64,000 nucleotides of DNA from Massilia sp. erpn (GCF_024400215.1 NZ_CP053748.1:4774001-4838000), one strand, 5' to 3'; counted from the first letter of the stretch, positions 45,167-54,190 are shown. The notes: generated from the sequence alone by a model not told the origin. Numbers and translations: made by a program.

Positions 45167-45835
45167 CTACTCCAGCGCCACGCGCAAAGCCGCTACCGTG
45201 GCCCACGGCGCCAGCGCCGCGGTACCGCACAACAGGCCCGCCAGCAAAAGCAGGTGGGCGCCGCTGCCTAAACCTTGAGCCTCGGCATGGACTGCGCTGC
45301 TGCCGAGAATTAGTAAAGGAATATACAGGGGTGCCAACATGAGTGCAAGGAGCACACTGCCGCCGCGTGCATTCAAGGCCAGCGCCGCGCCGAGCGCGCC
45401 CAAAAGGCTGAGGACCGGCGTGCCAAGCAGCAGGCTGGCCAGCAGTACGCCCAATGCCTGCGGTGCCATATCGTATTGGATGGCCAGCAGTGGCGCCACC
45501 GCCACCAGCGGCAGACCGGCCAGCAGCCAGTGCGCGCCGACCTTGGCCCACACCGTCAACAGCAGCGGATGGGGCGCGAGCAGCGCCTGTTCCAGCGTGC
45601 CGTCGGCGAAATCGGCGGCGAACAGGCGTTGCAGGCCAAGCAGGGCGGCTAACAGCGCCGCCACCCATAGCACACCCGGCGCGATGGCCCGCAGCAGGAC
45701 GTTGTCCGGGCCGATGGCCAGCGGGTAGAGCGTGGCCGCGACCAGGAAGAACAGCGGCGGCATCACTATTTCAGCGGGACGGCGCAAGGCCAGCAGCAGT
45801 TCGCGCCGCGCGGTCAGCGCCAGTATGCTCAGCAT
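45167..45835 (-). CDS. ccmB: heme exporter ABC permease CcmB
   Basis: A 222-residue membrane protein with six hydrophobic segments, starting LALTARRELLLALRRPAEI, typical of CcmB. With CcmA and CcmC it forms the ABC complex that frees holo-CcmE. Its first 7 bases overlap the end of ccmA. Confidence 0.94.
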   Translation of the reverse strand: MLSILALTARRELLLALRRPAEIVMPPLFFLVAATLYPLAIGPDNVLLRAIAPGVLWVAALLAALLGLQRLFAADFADGTLEQALLAPHPLLLTVWAKVGAHWLLAGLPLVAVAPLLAIQYDMAPQALGVLLASLLLGTPVLSLLGALGAALALNARGGSVLLALMLAPLYIPLLILGSSAVHAEAQGLGSGAHLLLLAGLLCGTAALAPWATVAALRVALE

Positions 45836-46455
45836 GCGGCCTCGCGGCCCAGGCGCAGCGTTTGCGTGGGCGCTGGCCCGGCCTCCTGGTGGGTGGTGTA
45901 GACCAGCATGCCGCCGCCGGCCAGATGGGCGCCAAGCAGCTGCGTCGCGCTGGAAAGCGCCTGCTGGTCCAGCGCGGAAAACGGTTCATCCAGTATCCAT
46001 AAGGGCCGCTGCCGCGCCAGATGCAGCCGCGCCAGCGCCACCCGCTTGCGCTGGCCCTGCGACAGCAGGCGCACCGGCAGCTCGGCTTCCACCGCCAGTC
46101 CCATTTGTTCCAGGCTGGCATAGGCTTGCGCGCGGCTGTGGCGGATGCCCGGCAGGCCGCCGTAGGCCAGGTTTTCCCAGGCCAGCAGCTCGGGCTTGAG
46201 CGCATCGGCGTGGCCGGCATACAGCAGATTGGCGTGGAAGAGGGGACGGCAGCGCGCCAGCGCCTCGCCCTGCCAGCACACCTCTCCCTGGTCGGGGCGG
46301 GCCAGGCCGCACAACAGGCGCAGCAAACTGGTTTTGCCGCTGCCGTTGCCGCCTTGAACCCGCAAGGCTTCGCCGCGACCGAGGCAGAAACCGATATCGG
46401 AAAACAGCGTGGCCGCGCCACGCACACACGCCAGCTGCCGACAACTCAAGCTCAT
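45829..46455 (-). CDS. ccmA: heme exporter ABC ATPase CcmA
   Basis: A 208-residue ABC ATPase: Walker A GGNGSGKT, signature LSQGQRKR, Walker B WILDEPFSALD, and switch His in YTTHQ. The combination with ccmB is diagnostic of CcmA. GGAGG precedes the ATG at 46455. First gene of a gene run that continues without strand change to norD at 30101. Confidence 0.96.
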   Translation of the reverse strand: MSLSCRQLACVRGAATLFSDIGFCLGRGEALRVQGGNGSGKTSLLRLLCGLARPDQGEVCWQGEALARCRPLFHANLLYAGHADALKPELLAWENLAYGGLPGIRHSRAQAYASLEQMGLAVEAELPVRLLSQGQRKRVALARLHLARQRPLWILDEPFSALDQQALSSATQLLGAHLAGGGMLVYTTHQEAGPAPTQTLRLGREAAC

Positions 46456-46525
46456 TGTGCCTCCGTCAGTTTGTTGACCTTATCGTAGATCATGGGCGCA
46501 AATGCGTGCAACTTCCAGATTTATA

Positions 46526-46553
46526 TTGACTTTTAAATGAGAATCGTTATCAT
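46526..46553 (+). promoter_or_regulatory. sigma70-like promoter overlapped by a Fur box
   Basis: TTGACT at 46526-46531 and TATCAT at 46548-46553 are 16 bases apart. TGAGAATCGTTATCA at 46538-46552 matches the 7-1-7 Fur consensus TGATAATNATTATCA at all but two positions and covers the spacer and -10. This would repress the receptor gene at 46584 when iron is sufficient. Divergent ccmA lies on the other side. Confidence 0.75.
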
Positions 46554-46583
46554 TTGTATTTCAGTTACAGCTTTTAGAAGAAA

Positions 46584-48734
46584 ATGCACCCACAACGCCG
46601 TCCCCAATTGAAGCGCCTGGCCGTTCTCGTGAGCCTGGCCCTGCCGCTGGCCGCCCAGGCCCAAAATGCCGCCGAACAAACCGTCCTGCCGCAGATCGAA
46701 GTGCTGGCCAATAAGCTGGGCGACACCACCGAAGGTACCGCTTCCTACACTACCGGCAAGGCCAAAACGGCCACGCCACTGAGCATGTCGCTGCGCGATA
46801 CGCCGCAGTCGATCTCCGTGGTGACGCAGCAGCGCATCGAGGATCAGGGCATGCTGACGGTGACGGATGTGGTCAACAACAGCACCGGCGTCTCGGTCAA
46901 CCAGTATGAAACCCACCGCGCCGGCTTCACCGCGCGCGGTTTCGACATCGACAATCTGCAGATCGACGGCATCCCCACCACCTGGTCCCAGCCCTGGAGC
47001 TCGGGCGAAGTGCAGGGTAGCCTGGCCATCTACGACCGCGTGGAAATCGTGCGCGGCGCCACCGGCCTGATGACGGGCGCCGGCAATCCATCGGCCGCCA
47101 TCAACCTGGTGCGCAAGCGCGCCGCCAGCAAGGACTTCAACGGCTCGGCCGAAGTCGGCATCGGCCGCTGGGACGAACGCCGCGTCCAGGTCGACCTGTC
47201 GACGCCATTGAACAAGGACGGCACCGTGCGCGCCCGCGTGGTCGGCGAATACAAGCAGGGTGACAGCTGGGTGAGTCGCATGAAGAGCAAGGACCACACG
47301 CTGTACGCCACCGTGGAAGCGGACCTGGGCCCACGCACATTGTTGTCGGCAGGCGCTAGCCGCCAGGAAACCGATCCGACCGCGCCGATATGGGGCGGCC
47401 TGCCATACTGGTATACCGACGGCTCGAAGACCAACTGGGACCGTTCCAAAACCACGTCCGCTGACTGGGCGCGCTGGAACACCGTGTATGACAACTACTT
47501 CGCCAACCTGGAACACGGCTTCGACAACGGCTGGAAGCTGCGCGCCAACTATAGCCACGGTGAGCGCAAGGCCGATTCCAAGCTGCTCTACCTGTCCGGC
47601 GTGCCTGACCGCGTGACGGGCCTGGGCATGGACGCATTTGCAGGTTCCTACCTGACCAGCACCAAGCAGGACGACTTCGGCCTGCACGCCAGCGGCCCGT
47701 TCAAGCTGGCTGGCCGCAAGCATGAAGCGGCGTTCGGCTATATGCACTCCAAGCAGAAGTTCAATGCCGACAGCCGCACCGCCGATTTCGGCGGCGCCGT
47801 GCCGTCGGTCGGCAACTTCAATACCTGGAATCCTTCCGCCTATCCAGAACCGAAATGGAGCGCACCGTCCTTTTACGAGTCCAGCGTGACCAAGCAGGAA
47901 GCCTTGTACGGCGTGGCGCGCTTCTCGCTGACCGATCCGCTTACCATGATCGTCGGCGCGCGTGCTACCAAGTACGATAAGAACACCAAGGGCCAGGGAA
48001 CGCAGCACGAGAGCGAGCTGACCCCGTATGCCGGCCTGGTATACGACATCAGCGACAACTATTCGGTCTACGCCAGCTATACCGACATCTTCCAGCCACA
48101 AAGCCTGAAGGACAAGCAAGGCAATTACCTCAAGCCGGTGATCGGCAAGAGCGCCGAGGCGGGCGTGAAGGGGGAGTTCTTCGATGGCCGCCTGAACGCT
48201 TCGTTCGCCGTGTTCAAGATCAAACAGGACAATCTGGGCCAGGAAGATGGCACCAACCCTGGCGCCGGCGGGCTGCCGGAAGCCTACTACCGCGCAGCCA
48301 AAGGCGCGAAGAGCGATGGCTTCGAGTTCGACGTTTCCGGCGAACTGGCGCGCGGCTGGAACGCCAGCGCCGGTTACAGCCAGTTCGACGCCGAAGATGC
48401 CAGCGGCAAGGACATCAACAGCGTCTACCCGCGCAAGCTGCTGCGCGTGTTCACCACCTACCGCATGCCGGGCGAGCTGAAAGCCCTGACCGTGGGCGGC
48501 GGCGTGAACTGGGAAAGCCGCACCTACGCGCACGATAGCAGCGGCATCATCGAGCAGAAATCCCACAGCATGGTGAACCTGATGGCGCGCTACGATATCA
48601 GCAAGCAGTGGTCGGCCCAGCTGAACATCGATAATGTGTTCGACAAAACCGCCTTCGGCATGTTCTCCGCGTATGGCGCGATCACGTACAAGCAGCCGCG
48701 TAGCGCTTCGCTGACGCTGAAGTACCGCTTCTAA
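46584..48734 (+). CDS. TonB-dependent siderophore receptor (FhuE/FpvA-like)
   Basis: A 716-residue outer-membrane receptor: signal peptide (cleavage near AQAQ), TonB-box-like QIEVLA, plug elements RDTPQSISVVTQQRIEDQG, TARGFDIDNLQIDGIP and YDRVEIVRGATGLMTGAG, and a barrel ending LTLKYRF with terminal Phe. Plug wording resembles the ferric-coprogen/pyoverdine receptor group (FhuE, FpvA); the ligand is not determinable. A Fur box lies in the promoter. A PepSY gene follows after a strong hairpin. Confidence 0.93.
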   Translation: MHPQRRPQLKRLAVLVSLALPLAAQAQNAAEQTVLPQIEVLANKLGDTTEGTASYTTGKAKTATPLSMSLRDTPQSISVVTQQRIEDQGMLTVTDVVNNSTGVSVNQYETHRAGFTARGFDIDNLQIDGIPTTWSQPWSSGEVQGSLAIYDRVEIVRGATGLMTGAGNPSAAINLVRKRAASKDFNGSAEVGIGRWDERRVQVDLSTPLNKDGTVRARVVGEYKQGDSWVSRMKSKDHTLYATVEADLGPRTLLSAGASRQETDPTAPIWGGLPYWYTDGSKTNWDRSKTTSADWARWNTVYDNYFANLEHGFDNGWKLRANYSHGERKADSKLLYLSGVPDRVTGLGMDAFAGSYLTSTKQDDFGLHASGPFKLAGRKHEAAFGYMHSKQKFNADSRTADFGGAVPSVGNFNTWNPSAYPEPKWSAPSFYESSVTKQEALYGVARFSLTDPLTMIVGARATKYDKNTKGQGTQHESELTPYAGLVYDISDNYSVYASYTDIFQPQSLKDKQGNYLKPVIGKSAEAGVKGEFFDGRLNASFAVFKIKQDNLGQEDGTNPGAGGLPEAYYRAAKGAKSDGFEFDVSGELARGWNASAGYSQFDAEDASGKDINSVYPRKLLRVFTTYRMPGELKALTVGGGVNWESRTYAHDSSGIIEQKSHSMVNLMARYDISKQWSAQLNIDNVFDKTAFGMFSAYGAITYKQPRSASLTLKYRF

Positions 48735-48746
48735 GCATCATGGGCT

Positions 48747-48776
48747 GCGGACCGGGACGTTGTCGTCCCGGTCCGC
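48747..48776 (+). terminator. strong hairpin after the TonB receptor gene
   Basis: A perfect 13-bp stem (GCGGACCGGGACG paired with its complement) with loop TTGT, 12 bases after the receptor stop. Only GTTT follows, so it may reduce rather than stop transcription into the PepSY gene. Confidence 0.65.
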
Positions 48777-48812
48777 GTTTCACTTGAAAATATCGAATTG
48801 TTGAGGTCAGGT

Positions 48813-50066
48813 GTGCGCGCCTTCTGGACTATCATTCATCGTTACGCCGGCTTGCTGACTGCCGGCTTTTTGTTTATCAGCGGCCTGACCGGCGCCATCA
48901 TCTCCTGGGACCACGAGCTGGACGACCTGCTCAATCCCCATCTGATGCATGCCAGCACCAGCGGCCCGGCCCTGGCGCCGCTGGACCTCGCGCGTCAGGT
49001 CGAGGCACGCTATCCCGACGTGCGCGTCAGCTTCGTGCCGCTGCATGCGGAGCAGGGCGAGTCCATCTCCTTCGGCATCAGCGGCCGCGTCGATCCGGTC
49101 AGCAAAAAACTGATCGAGCCGGGCTTCAACCAGGTCTTCGTCGATCCGGCCAGCGGCACCGAATTGGGCAAGCGCGAATGGGGCGCAGTCTGGCCGATTA
49201 CCAAGGAAACCTTCGTCTCCTTCCTCTACCGCCTGCACTACACCCTGCATATTCCCGAGATGTGGGGCATCGACCAATGGGGCCTGTGGCTGATGGGCGG
49301 CATCGCCATGATCTGGACTTTCGACAGCTTCGTCGGCTTCTACCTGACCTTGCCGGTGAGCCGCCGCAAGGAGCTGGGACGCGTGCCAGCCGCCAAATCC
49401 TGGTGGCAGCGCTGGCAGCCGGCGTGGAAAGTGCGCTGGAAAGGCGGCAGCACCAAGCTCAATTTCGACCTGCACCGCGCTTTCAGCCTGTGGACCTTCC
49501 TGCTGCTGTTCATCCTGGCTTTCACCGCCTTCTCGCTGAATCTGTACCGCGAAATCTTCTATCCCGTGATGAAGACCGTCTCGCAAGTGACACCAACGCC
49601 GTTCGATACGCGCGCGCCGGCCGACAAGCATCATCCGATCGAGCCGCGCTTCGCCTTCGCCGACATCATCCAGCGCGCCAGCGCCGAGGCGGCGCAGCGC
49701 CAATGGGCGGAACCGGCCGGCAGTATTTTCTACTCCCAGGAATTCGGCATCTACGGCGTGAGCTTCTTCAAGCCGGGCGACGATCACGGTTCCGGCGGCG
49801 TCGGCCCGGCCGTGCTGTACTTCGACGGCGAAGACGGCCGCCTGCTGGGCGACCGCCAGCCATGGAAAGGCACGGCGGCCGATATCTTCGTGCAAGCCCA
49901 GTTCCCGCTGCATTCCGGCCGCATCCTCGGCCTGCCGGGGCGCGTGCTGATTTCCTTCATGGGCATCGTGGTCGCCATGCTGAGCGTGACCGGCGTCATC
50001 ATCTGGTGGCGTAAGCGCGCCTCGCGCGTTGCCACCGCGCAGAGACAGGCCGTGCTGGCATCGTAA
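48813..50066 (+). CDS. PepSY-domain inner-membrane protein, siderophore-uptake associated
   Basis: About 417 residues with the PepSY-TM layout: N-terminal helix after VRAFWTIIHRYAGLLTAGFL, two central helices (LWLMGGIAMIWTFDSFVGFY and LWTFLLLFILAFTAFSL) and a C-terminal helix (ISFMGIVVAMLSVTGVIIWW). The GTG at 48813 is chosen because GAGG lies just upstream and homologues begin near this point. Position after a Fur-controlled siderophore receptor suggests a role in periplasmic iron reduction or release (inference). Confidence 0.85.
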   Translation: MRAFWTIIHRYAGLLTAGFLFISGLTGAIISWDHELDDLLNPHLMHASTSGPALAPLDLARQVEARYPDVRVSFVPLHAEQGESISFGISGRVDPVSKKLIEPGFNQVFVDPASGTELGKREWGAVWPITKETFVSFLYRLHYTLHIPEMWGIDQWGLWLMGGIAMIWTFDSFVGFYLTLPVSRRKELGRVPAAKSWWQRWQPAWKVRWKGGSTKLNFDLHRAFSLWTFLLLFILAFTAFSLNLYREIFYPVMKTVSQVTPTPFDTRAPADKHHPIEPRFAFADIIQRASAEAAQRQWAEPAGSIFYSQEFGIYGVSFFKPGDDHGSGGVGPAVLYFDGEDGRLLGDRQPWKGTAADIFVQAQFPLHSGRILGLPGRVLISFMGIVVAMLSVTGVIIWWRKRASRVATAQRQAVLAS

Positions 50067-50075
50067 TTCCCTTCC

Positions 50076-50104
50076 GCGGCGGCCGTCCGTGCCGCCGCAT
50101 TTTC
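50076..50104 (+). terminator. Rho-independent terminator after the PepSY gene
   Basis: GCGGCGGC and GCCGCCGC form a perfect 8-bp stem around a 7-base loop, followed by ATTTTCC, 10 bases after the stop of the PepSY gene. Confidence 0.7.
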
Positions 50105-50224
50105 CTTCCTGGCCAATCGCTGGTTTCTCTTGGCAATATGGCGCGCAATGCTACCGGCATGCAATTCAAACGTAAATTAATTTATGCATGCCAGCTGGCT
50201 TTCATGCGCTCAAAACATTTGATT

Positions 50225-50247
50225 ATTTTGCAATTCATCTGCAAAAT
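50225..50247. repeat. inverted repeat upstream of the 50324 gene
   Basis: ATTTTGCA and TGCAAAAT form perfect 8-base arms with a 7-base spacer, 77 bases before the start at 50324, in AT-rich DNA. It could be a regulator operator; nothing identifies the protein. Confidence 0.4.
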
Positions 50248-50323
50248 ATCTTCCTGATGTACTCGATGTGAGCTTGGATGGGTTTTATTTTATAACTTGG
50301 AACAACCTTTTTTAGGAGGTTTT

Positions 50324-50728
50324 GTGAAAAAAGTTATTGTAAGACTTTTTATTTTGCTGTCGTTTTCTTTAGCCAGTGTGAGCGCATCAGCGCTGGGTGT
50401 GGTTAGCCGCTCGTGCGCTGCAGCAGGTGCCCAGGAAAGTATTTCTGTTGATTGGGGGTTCAAGAATTACCTGCTTTGGACCGCATCGGAGCATTATCGA
50501 AATGGCGTTAAATTGCACGCCATCAATACCGTGAAGGTCGATGCAAACGGCAAGCCCATCTCAAATGGGTGGGAAATGACCTGGCGTTCGTATGCTGGGC
50601 ATTTGGCCAGCGAATTCTGGTACGGCACGGTAGTCGGCCATCATTATAAAAGTGACTCGGGTCTTATTTCATTTTTGGGGAATTCCACCGCAACTGACTG
50701 CAATCTTGGCGAATGGGGAGGCAGCTGA
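50324..50728 (+). CDS. small secreted protein of unknown function
   Basis: A 134-residue protein beginning at GTG 50324 with AGGAGG five bases upstream; a TTG at 50297 is in frame but lacks a ribosome binding site. The signal peptide VKKVIVRLFILLSFSLASVS is clear. The mature part has two cysteines (SRSCAAAG, ATDCNLG) that could form a disulfide and many aromatic residues. No family recognised. Base composition is visibly AT-richer than flanking genes. Its TGA shares a base with the ATG of the next gene (TGATG), so the two are co-translated. Confidence 0.72.
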   Translation: MKKVIVRLFILLSFSLASVSASALGVVSRSCAAAGAQESISVDWGFKNYLLWTASEHYRNGVKLHAINTVKVDANGKPISNGWEMTWRSYAGHLASEFWYGTVVGHHYKSDSGLISFLGNSTATDCNLGEWGGS

Positions 50729-51447
50729 TGAAAACTGCTAACACCAGGAGCGGGAGCGTGAAACAGCATGTCCTGCTGGCGGCGCTGGCGTTGACCGTGA
50801 TGGGGGCCCAGGCGCAGAAAGCTGCCGTGTCCAGCAGCGATATTGCGCCGGACGCGCCGGTCAAGCCCGGCGTTGTCAGTTACATCGGCATCGACGAGCT
50901 TTCAGCACCATTGAAGGCGGCCGCGATGAAAGACCTGCAGGCCAATGCACTGGCTGAACGGCGCACCTATGCTCATATACCGGATGAGGCGGTTCGCTAT
51001 CGCAAAAATTACGCTGAAAATATCAAAAATTTTGGAAATGCCAAAACCAACCTGACCTTTAAGCTTGCGGATATCCAGAGAAGCCAGCTGGCCAATTACA
51101 AGTATGAGGGAATTGTTCCGGATGGGCCGACAAAGCAAGGTCCCTGGTCGAGGATAAATAGGGTATTTGTCCGGCCAGACGGGGTGGTGGTAATGTTGTA
51201 TGAATGGGATTATCCAAGCGATGATGGCGGGATTTCGATTGTAAAGGAACTGATGAATACCTCGGTCGGTTCTGTTCCCGCACGATATTCTGTTGCAAAA
51301 TCGCCGAGCGGCGATGTGGTGACGGAATTGTTATGGGTTGAAAAGGATAAATATTTCACCATTACTGTTCTCGGTGAAGTGCCTAATAACGATCGTTCTT
51401 CCTATAATCTTTCTTGGCTACGTAATATTGCCTCTAGCATCCGTTGA
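50728..51447 (+). CDS. secreted protein of unknown function, coupled to the gene before it
   Basis: A 239-residue protein with a signal peptide (ALALTVMGAQAQ). The mature part contains YIGIDELSAPLKAAAMKDL and later FVRPDGVVVMLYEWDYPSDD; no cysteines in the mature region and no catalytic motif that I recognise. GGGGAGG lies upstream and the start overlaps the previous stop by one base. A strong terminator follows at 51453. Possibly a partner of the preceding secreted protein (inference from coupling only). Confidence 0.72.
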   Translation: MKTANTRSGSVKQHVLLAALALTVMGAQAQKAAVSSSDIAPDAPVKPGVVSYIGIDELSAPLKAAAMKDLQANALAERRTYAHIPDEAVRYRKNYAENIKNFGNAKTNLTFKLADIQRSQLANYKYEGIVPDGPTKQGPWSRINRVFVRPDGVVVMLYEWDYPSDDGGISIVKELMNTSVGSVPARYSVAKSPSGDVVTELLWVEKDKYFTITVLGEVPNNDRSSYNLSWLRNIASSIR

Positions 51448-51452
51448 TGGAG

Positions 51453-51484
51453 GCCCGCAGGCAACTCATGCCTGCGGGCTTTTA
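51453..51484 (+). terminator. Rho-independent terminator
   Basis: GCCCGCAGGC and GCCTGCGGGC form a perfect 10-bp stem with a 7-base loop, followed by TTTTAT, 6 bases after the preceding stop. It ends the 50324-51447 pair and lies before the start of the next gene. Confidence 0.88.
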
Positions 51485-51500
51485 TGACGAGGAAAACAGG

Positions 51501-51941
51501 ATGAAAATTGGAGCTTATTTACTGACTGCATTGCTGTCTGGTCTGCTTGTCTATTTTCTGAAAGACGGTCAGGACGGTGTAGTGGAAAAGAGTGCGTTGG
51601 CGGCGAAACAGGAAAGTCCGGTTATTGCAAAAGAAAAAAACCTTACTGCGCAAGAGCTCCCTGCGGCGCCTGCCATTGTGCGGCAGCAGAATAGCGGCAG
51701 CAGCAATAAAAAAGCCCATTTGACCTTGCTGTCCGATGGAAGGGTAAGGGCGGTGGTAAGCAGCTGTGGCGTGATACATGACGAACCGTCCGCCGTCGTT
51801 GATTTTCTAATAAAGTGCAATGTGGCGGCTGGCGAAGTCAGCACGCCTGTGTGGCCGGAACAGGAAGTACCTCCGCTCGATAGCCAGCGCGCCTTGATCA
51901 GCAGCCAGTTACCCAGGAAGGTGGTCAAGCAAGACAGTTAG
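51501..51941 (+). CDS. small membrane-anchored periplasmic protein of unknown function
   Basis: A 146-residue protein starting at ATG 51501 with a GAGGA element upstream. One N-terminal hydrophobic helix (IGAYLLTALLSGLLVYFL) acts as anchor or signal, then a Ser/Ala/Lys-rich stretch and a small domain with two cysteines (VSSCGVIHD, LIKCNVAA). A start at 51444 is in frame but would translate through the terminator at 51453, so it is rejected. AT-richer than the flanks, like its two neighbours. No family recognised. Confidence 0.68.
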   Translation: MKIGAYLLTALLSGLLVYFLKDGQDGVVEKSALAAKQESPVIAKEKNLTAQELPAAPAIVRQQNSGSSNKKAHLTLLSDGRVRAVVSSCGVIHDEPSAVVDFLIKCNVAAGEVSTPVWPEQEVPPLDSQRALISSQLPRKVVKQDS

Positions 51942-52173
51942 CTCGCCAAGCCGCTATATTGCCTTGGGCAGCTAGGATAAGCGCCGGCGCAGCGCACCGG
52001 CCATCCAGGGCCGCTACGCGCTGGCGACAATGTGCATCGGTGGCGGCCAAGGCATCGCGGCCATTTTTGAAAGGCTGTAAAACCGGCACGGAAGTCATGC
52101 CTTTTTGATACTGGAAAGATGCTATCCTTGGCGCCGGCGAGCCATCGCGTGATCCATTTTTCCAGGACGGCAA

Positions 52174-53478
52174 ATGCATCCACTTCTCACTGAAAGCCGC
52201 GTTACGGCAATCTCCCGCATGCTGGCGTTTGCCGGTTTCATCAGCACGGCTGGCTGCGTTTCGACGCCGCCAGCCAGCGTGCCGGTTGAAAAACGATGGC
52301 TCGTCACAGGCTCGCTTCTTTACGTGGCCCCAGACCGGCCACCGCTCGCCAACGCGTGGCTGCTGGTAAACGGCGACAAGATCGAGGCCGTCGGTACCGG
52401 CAGCCCGCCGGCGGTGGCTAGCGGAAGTGCGCAGGCCTGTAACGGCGGCGTCATCGCGTCTGGCTTCCAGAACAGCCACGTGCATTTTACGGACGATTCC
52501 TTCGCCAACGCCGCCACGCGGGCGCCCAAGGAGCTCGAACAATCGCTGGCCAGGATGCTGACGCGCTTCGGCTACGCCACGGTGGTCGATACCGGCTCGC
52601 AACTTGCCAACACCACAGCGCTGCGGCAGCGCATTGCCAGCGGCGCCGTGCTCGGGCCGGAAATTCTGACGGCAGGTTCGCCCCTCTATCCCCACAACGG
52701 AATCCCGTTCTATCTTCACCAGCTTCCGTCGGAGATTCTGCGTCAGCTGGCCCAGCCCGCGACGGCCGAAGAAGCCATCTCCCGGGTACGCCGCAATCTT
52801 GCCGACGGGGCCAATGGAACAAAGCTGTTTGTCGCAGCGCCCATGGGCCAGGGCGAGATACGGCGCATGCATCCGCAAATCGCCCGCGCGGCGGCTGACG
52901 AGACACACAGGCTGGGGGGGCTTGTGATGGTCCATCCAACCGATCCTGACGGTGTTCGCAGCGCCGTTGCTGCCGGCGCCGACATCATCGTGCACACCAC
53001 GATCGATCCTGCCGGCTCGTCCTGGGACGCGCAGCTGATCGCCGCCATGGTCGCGCGCCAAGTGTCCGTTGTGCCAACCCTGAAGCTATGGCGCTACGAG
53101 CTGGATAAGGATCAGGTTCCGGCCGAAGTGCGCGAGAAGATTGTCGGCCTGGCCGAGCGCCAGCTCAAAGCCTATATCGACGCGGGCGGCCAGGTTCTCT
53201 TCGGTACGGATGTGGGGTATATGACGGACTTCGACCCGGCCGAAGAATACAGCCTGATGGCGAGAGCGGGCATGAAACCCATGCAGATACTTGCCTCGCT
53301 CACCACCGAACCAGCCGCGCGCTGGCGCAAGGAAGCGCTGCGCGGCCGGCTCGAAGCGGGAATGGCGGCGGATATTGTGGTCCTGAACGGCGATCCCGCC
53401 GCCGACGTAAAACGATTCGCCGACGTGAAGTGCACTTTTGGCGCAGGCCGGCTGCTTTTCCAGCGCGAAGGGTTTTGA
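52174..53478 (+). CDS. amidohydrolase-family lipoprotein
   Basis: A 434-residue metal-dependent hydrolase. Lipobox STAGC (Cys28) predicts a lipoprotein. Amidohydrolase signatures are NSHVHF (His102, His104), GTKLF (candidate carboxylated Lys), VMVHPTD and IVHTTID (His), FGTDVGY (Asp), and the C-terminal LEAGMAADIVVLNGDP. These fit the imidazolonepropionase-like/prolidase-like branch. The substrate is not predictable. ATG with an AGGA element upstream. Confidence 0.88.
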   Translation: MHPLLTESRVTAISRMLAFAGFISTAGCVSTPPASVPVEKRWLVTGSLLYVAPDRPPLANAWLLVNGDKIEAVGTGSPPAVASGSAQACNGGVIASGFQNSHVHFTDDSFANAATRAPKELEQSLARMLTRFGYATVVDTGSQLANTTALRQRIASGAVLGPEILTAGSPLYPHNGIPFYLHQLPSEILRQLAQPATAEEAISRVRRNLADGANGTKLFVAAPMGQGEIRRMHPQIARAAADETHRLGGLVMVHPTDPDGVRSAVAAGADIIVHTTIDPAGSSWDAQLIAAMVARQVSVVPTLKLWRYELDKDQVPAEVREKIVGLAERQLKAYIDAGGQVLFGTDVGYMTDFDPAEEYSLMARAGMKPMQILASLTTEPAARWRKEALRGRLEAGMAADIVVLNGDPAADVKRFADVKCTFGAGRLLFQREGF

Positions 53479-53551
53479 CCGCAGGGCACCTTGACGCAGG
53501 GATTCGGGATTAATGCTAGGCTATCGGCCTGACATTAACGGAGAACGCGTC

Positions 53552-54190
53552 TTGGCGACTATCGACCTCGCACTGATCGAACGCTGGCTTGCCGGCTGGA
53601 GCTTGTCCCGGGGCGTGCCTGCGCCGCTTCCATATGGCGAAGGCCTGGTCGTCGAAGTCGGCATGCCGGCACAATTGCGGCGCTACGTCTTTGCCGATGC
53701 CGGACATGCGCTGCAAGCCTGCGCCGAGCGCATACACGATCCTTATATTTTTCTCAAAGCCGCGGTCGAACCCGAGATCCTGAGGCGCGCGTTGCCGGCG
53801 CGTTGGAGCATTGAAAGCCCCGGCTACCTCATGGCTGGACCGGCGCAAGCGAAGGACCGGATCGCACTGCCGCCAGGGTATCGAATAGTCCGGGAACGGC
53901 AGCATGGCGCCCATGTCGTGCGCATACTGAACGAAAATCAGGAGCCGGCCGCGTCGGGCCGCGTGGTACTGCATGGCGGCTGCGCGGTATTCGATCAGAT
54001 TGAAACAGCGGAGTCCCATCGCGGCCGTGGCCTTGGAAGCATTGTCATGCAGGCGCTGGACGCCATCGCTGAAGAAGCCGGCAGCGGCGAGCGGCTGCTT
54101 GTGGCGACGGAAGACGGCCGCGCGCTTTACGCACGCCTTGGCTGGAGTGTCATTGCGCCCTGGTCTACGGCCGTGCTGCTTCCGGCTTAA
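53552..54190 (+). CDS. GNAT-family N-acetyltransferase
   Basis: About 212 residues with a C-terminal GNAT fold: the acetyl-CoA loop HRGRGLGS and the strand-helix ARLGWSV. The N-terminal half (IERWLAGWSLSRG) matches a common Burkholderiales GNAT group of unknown substrate. The TTG at 53552 is preferred because CGGAGA lies upstream and homologues begin near there; an ATG at 53513 is also in frame. Not obviously part of the peptide cluster downstream, since 261 bases and a candidate promoter separate them. Confidence 0.8.
   Translation: MATIDLALIERWLAGWSLSRGVPAPLPYGEGLVVEVGMPAQLRRYVFADAGHALQACAERIHDPYIFLKAAVEPEILRRALPARWSIESPGYLMAGPAQAKDRIALPPGYRIVRERQHGAHVVRILNENQEPAASGRVVLHGGCAVFDQIETAESHRGRGLGSIVMQALDAIAEEAGSGERLLVATEDGRALYARLGWSVIAPWSTAVLLPA

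Noticed and set aside
46533..48566. 677-codon minus-strand frame
   Set aside because: Antisense shadow of the TonB receptor, which has a signal peptide, plug and terminal Phe.
51444..51500. Upstream start for the 51501 gene
   Set aside because: Translation would cover a perfect 10-bp terminator stem with a T-run; the ATG at 51501 is better placed.
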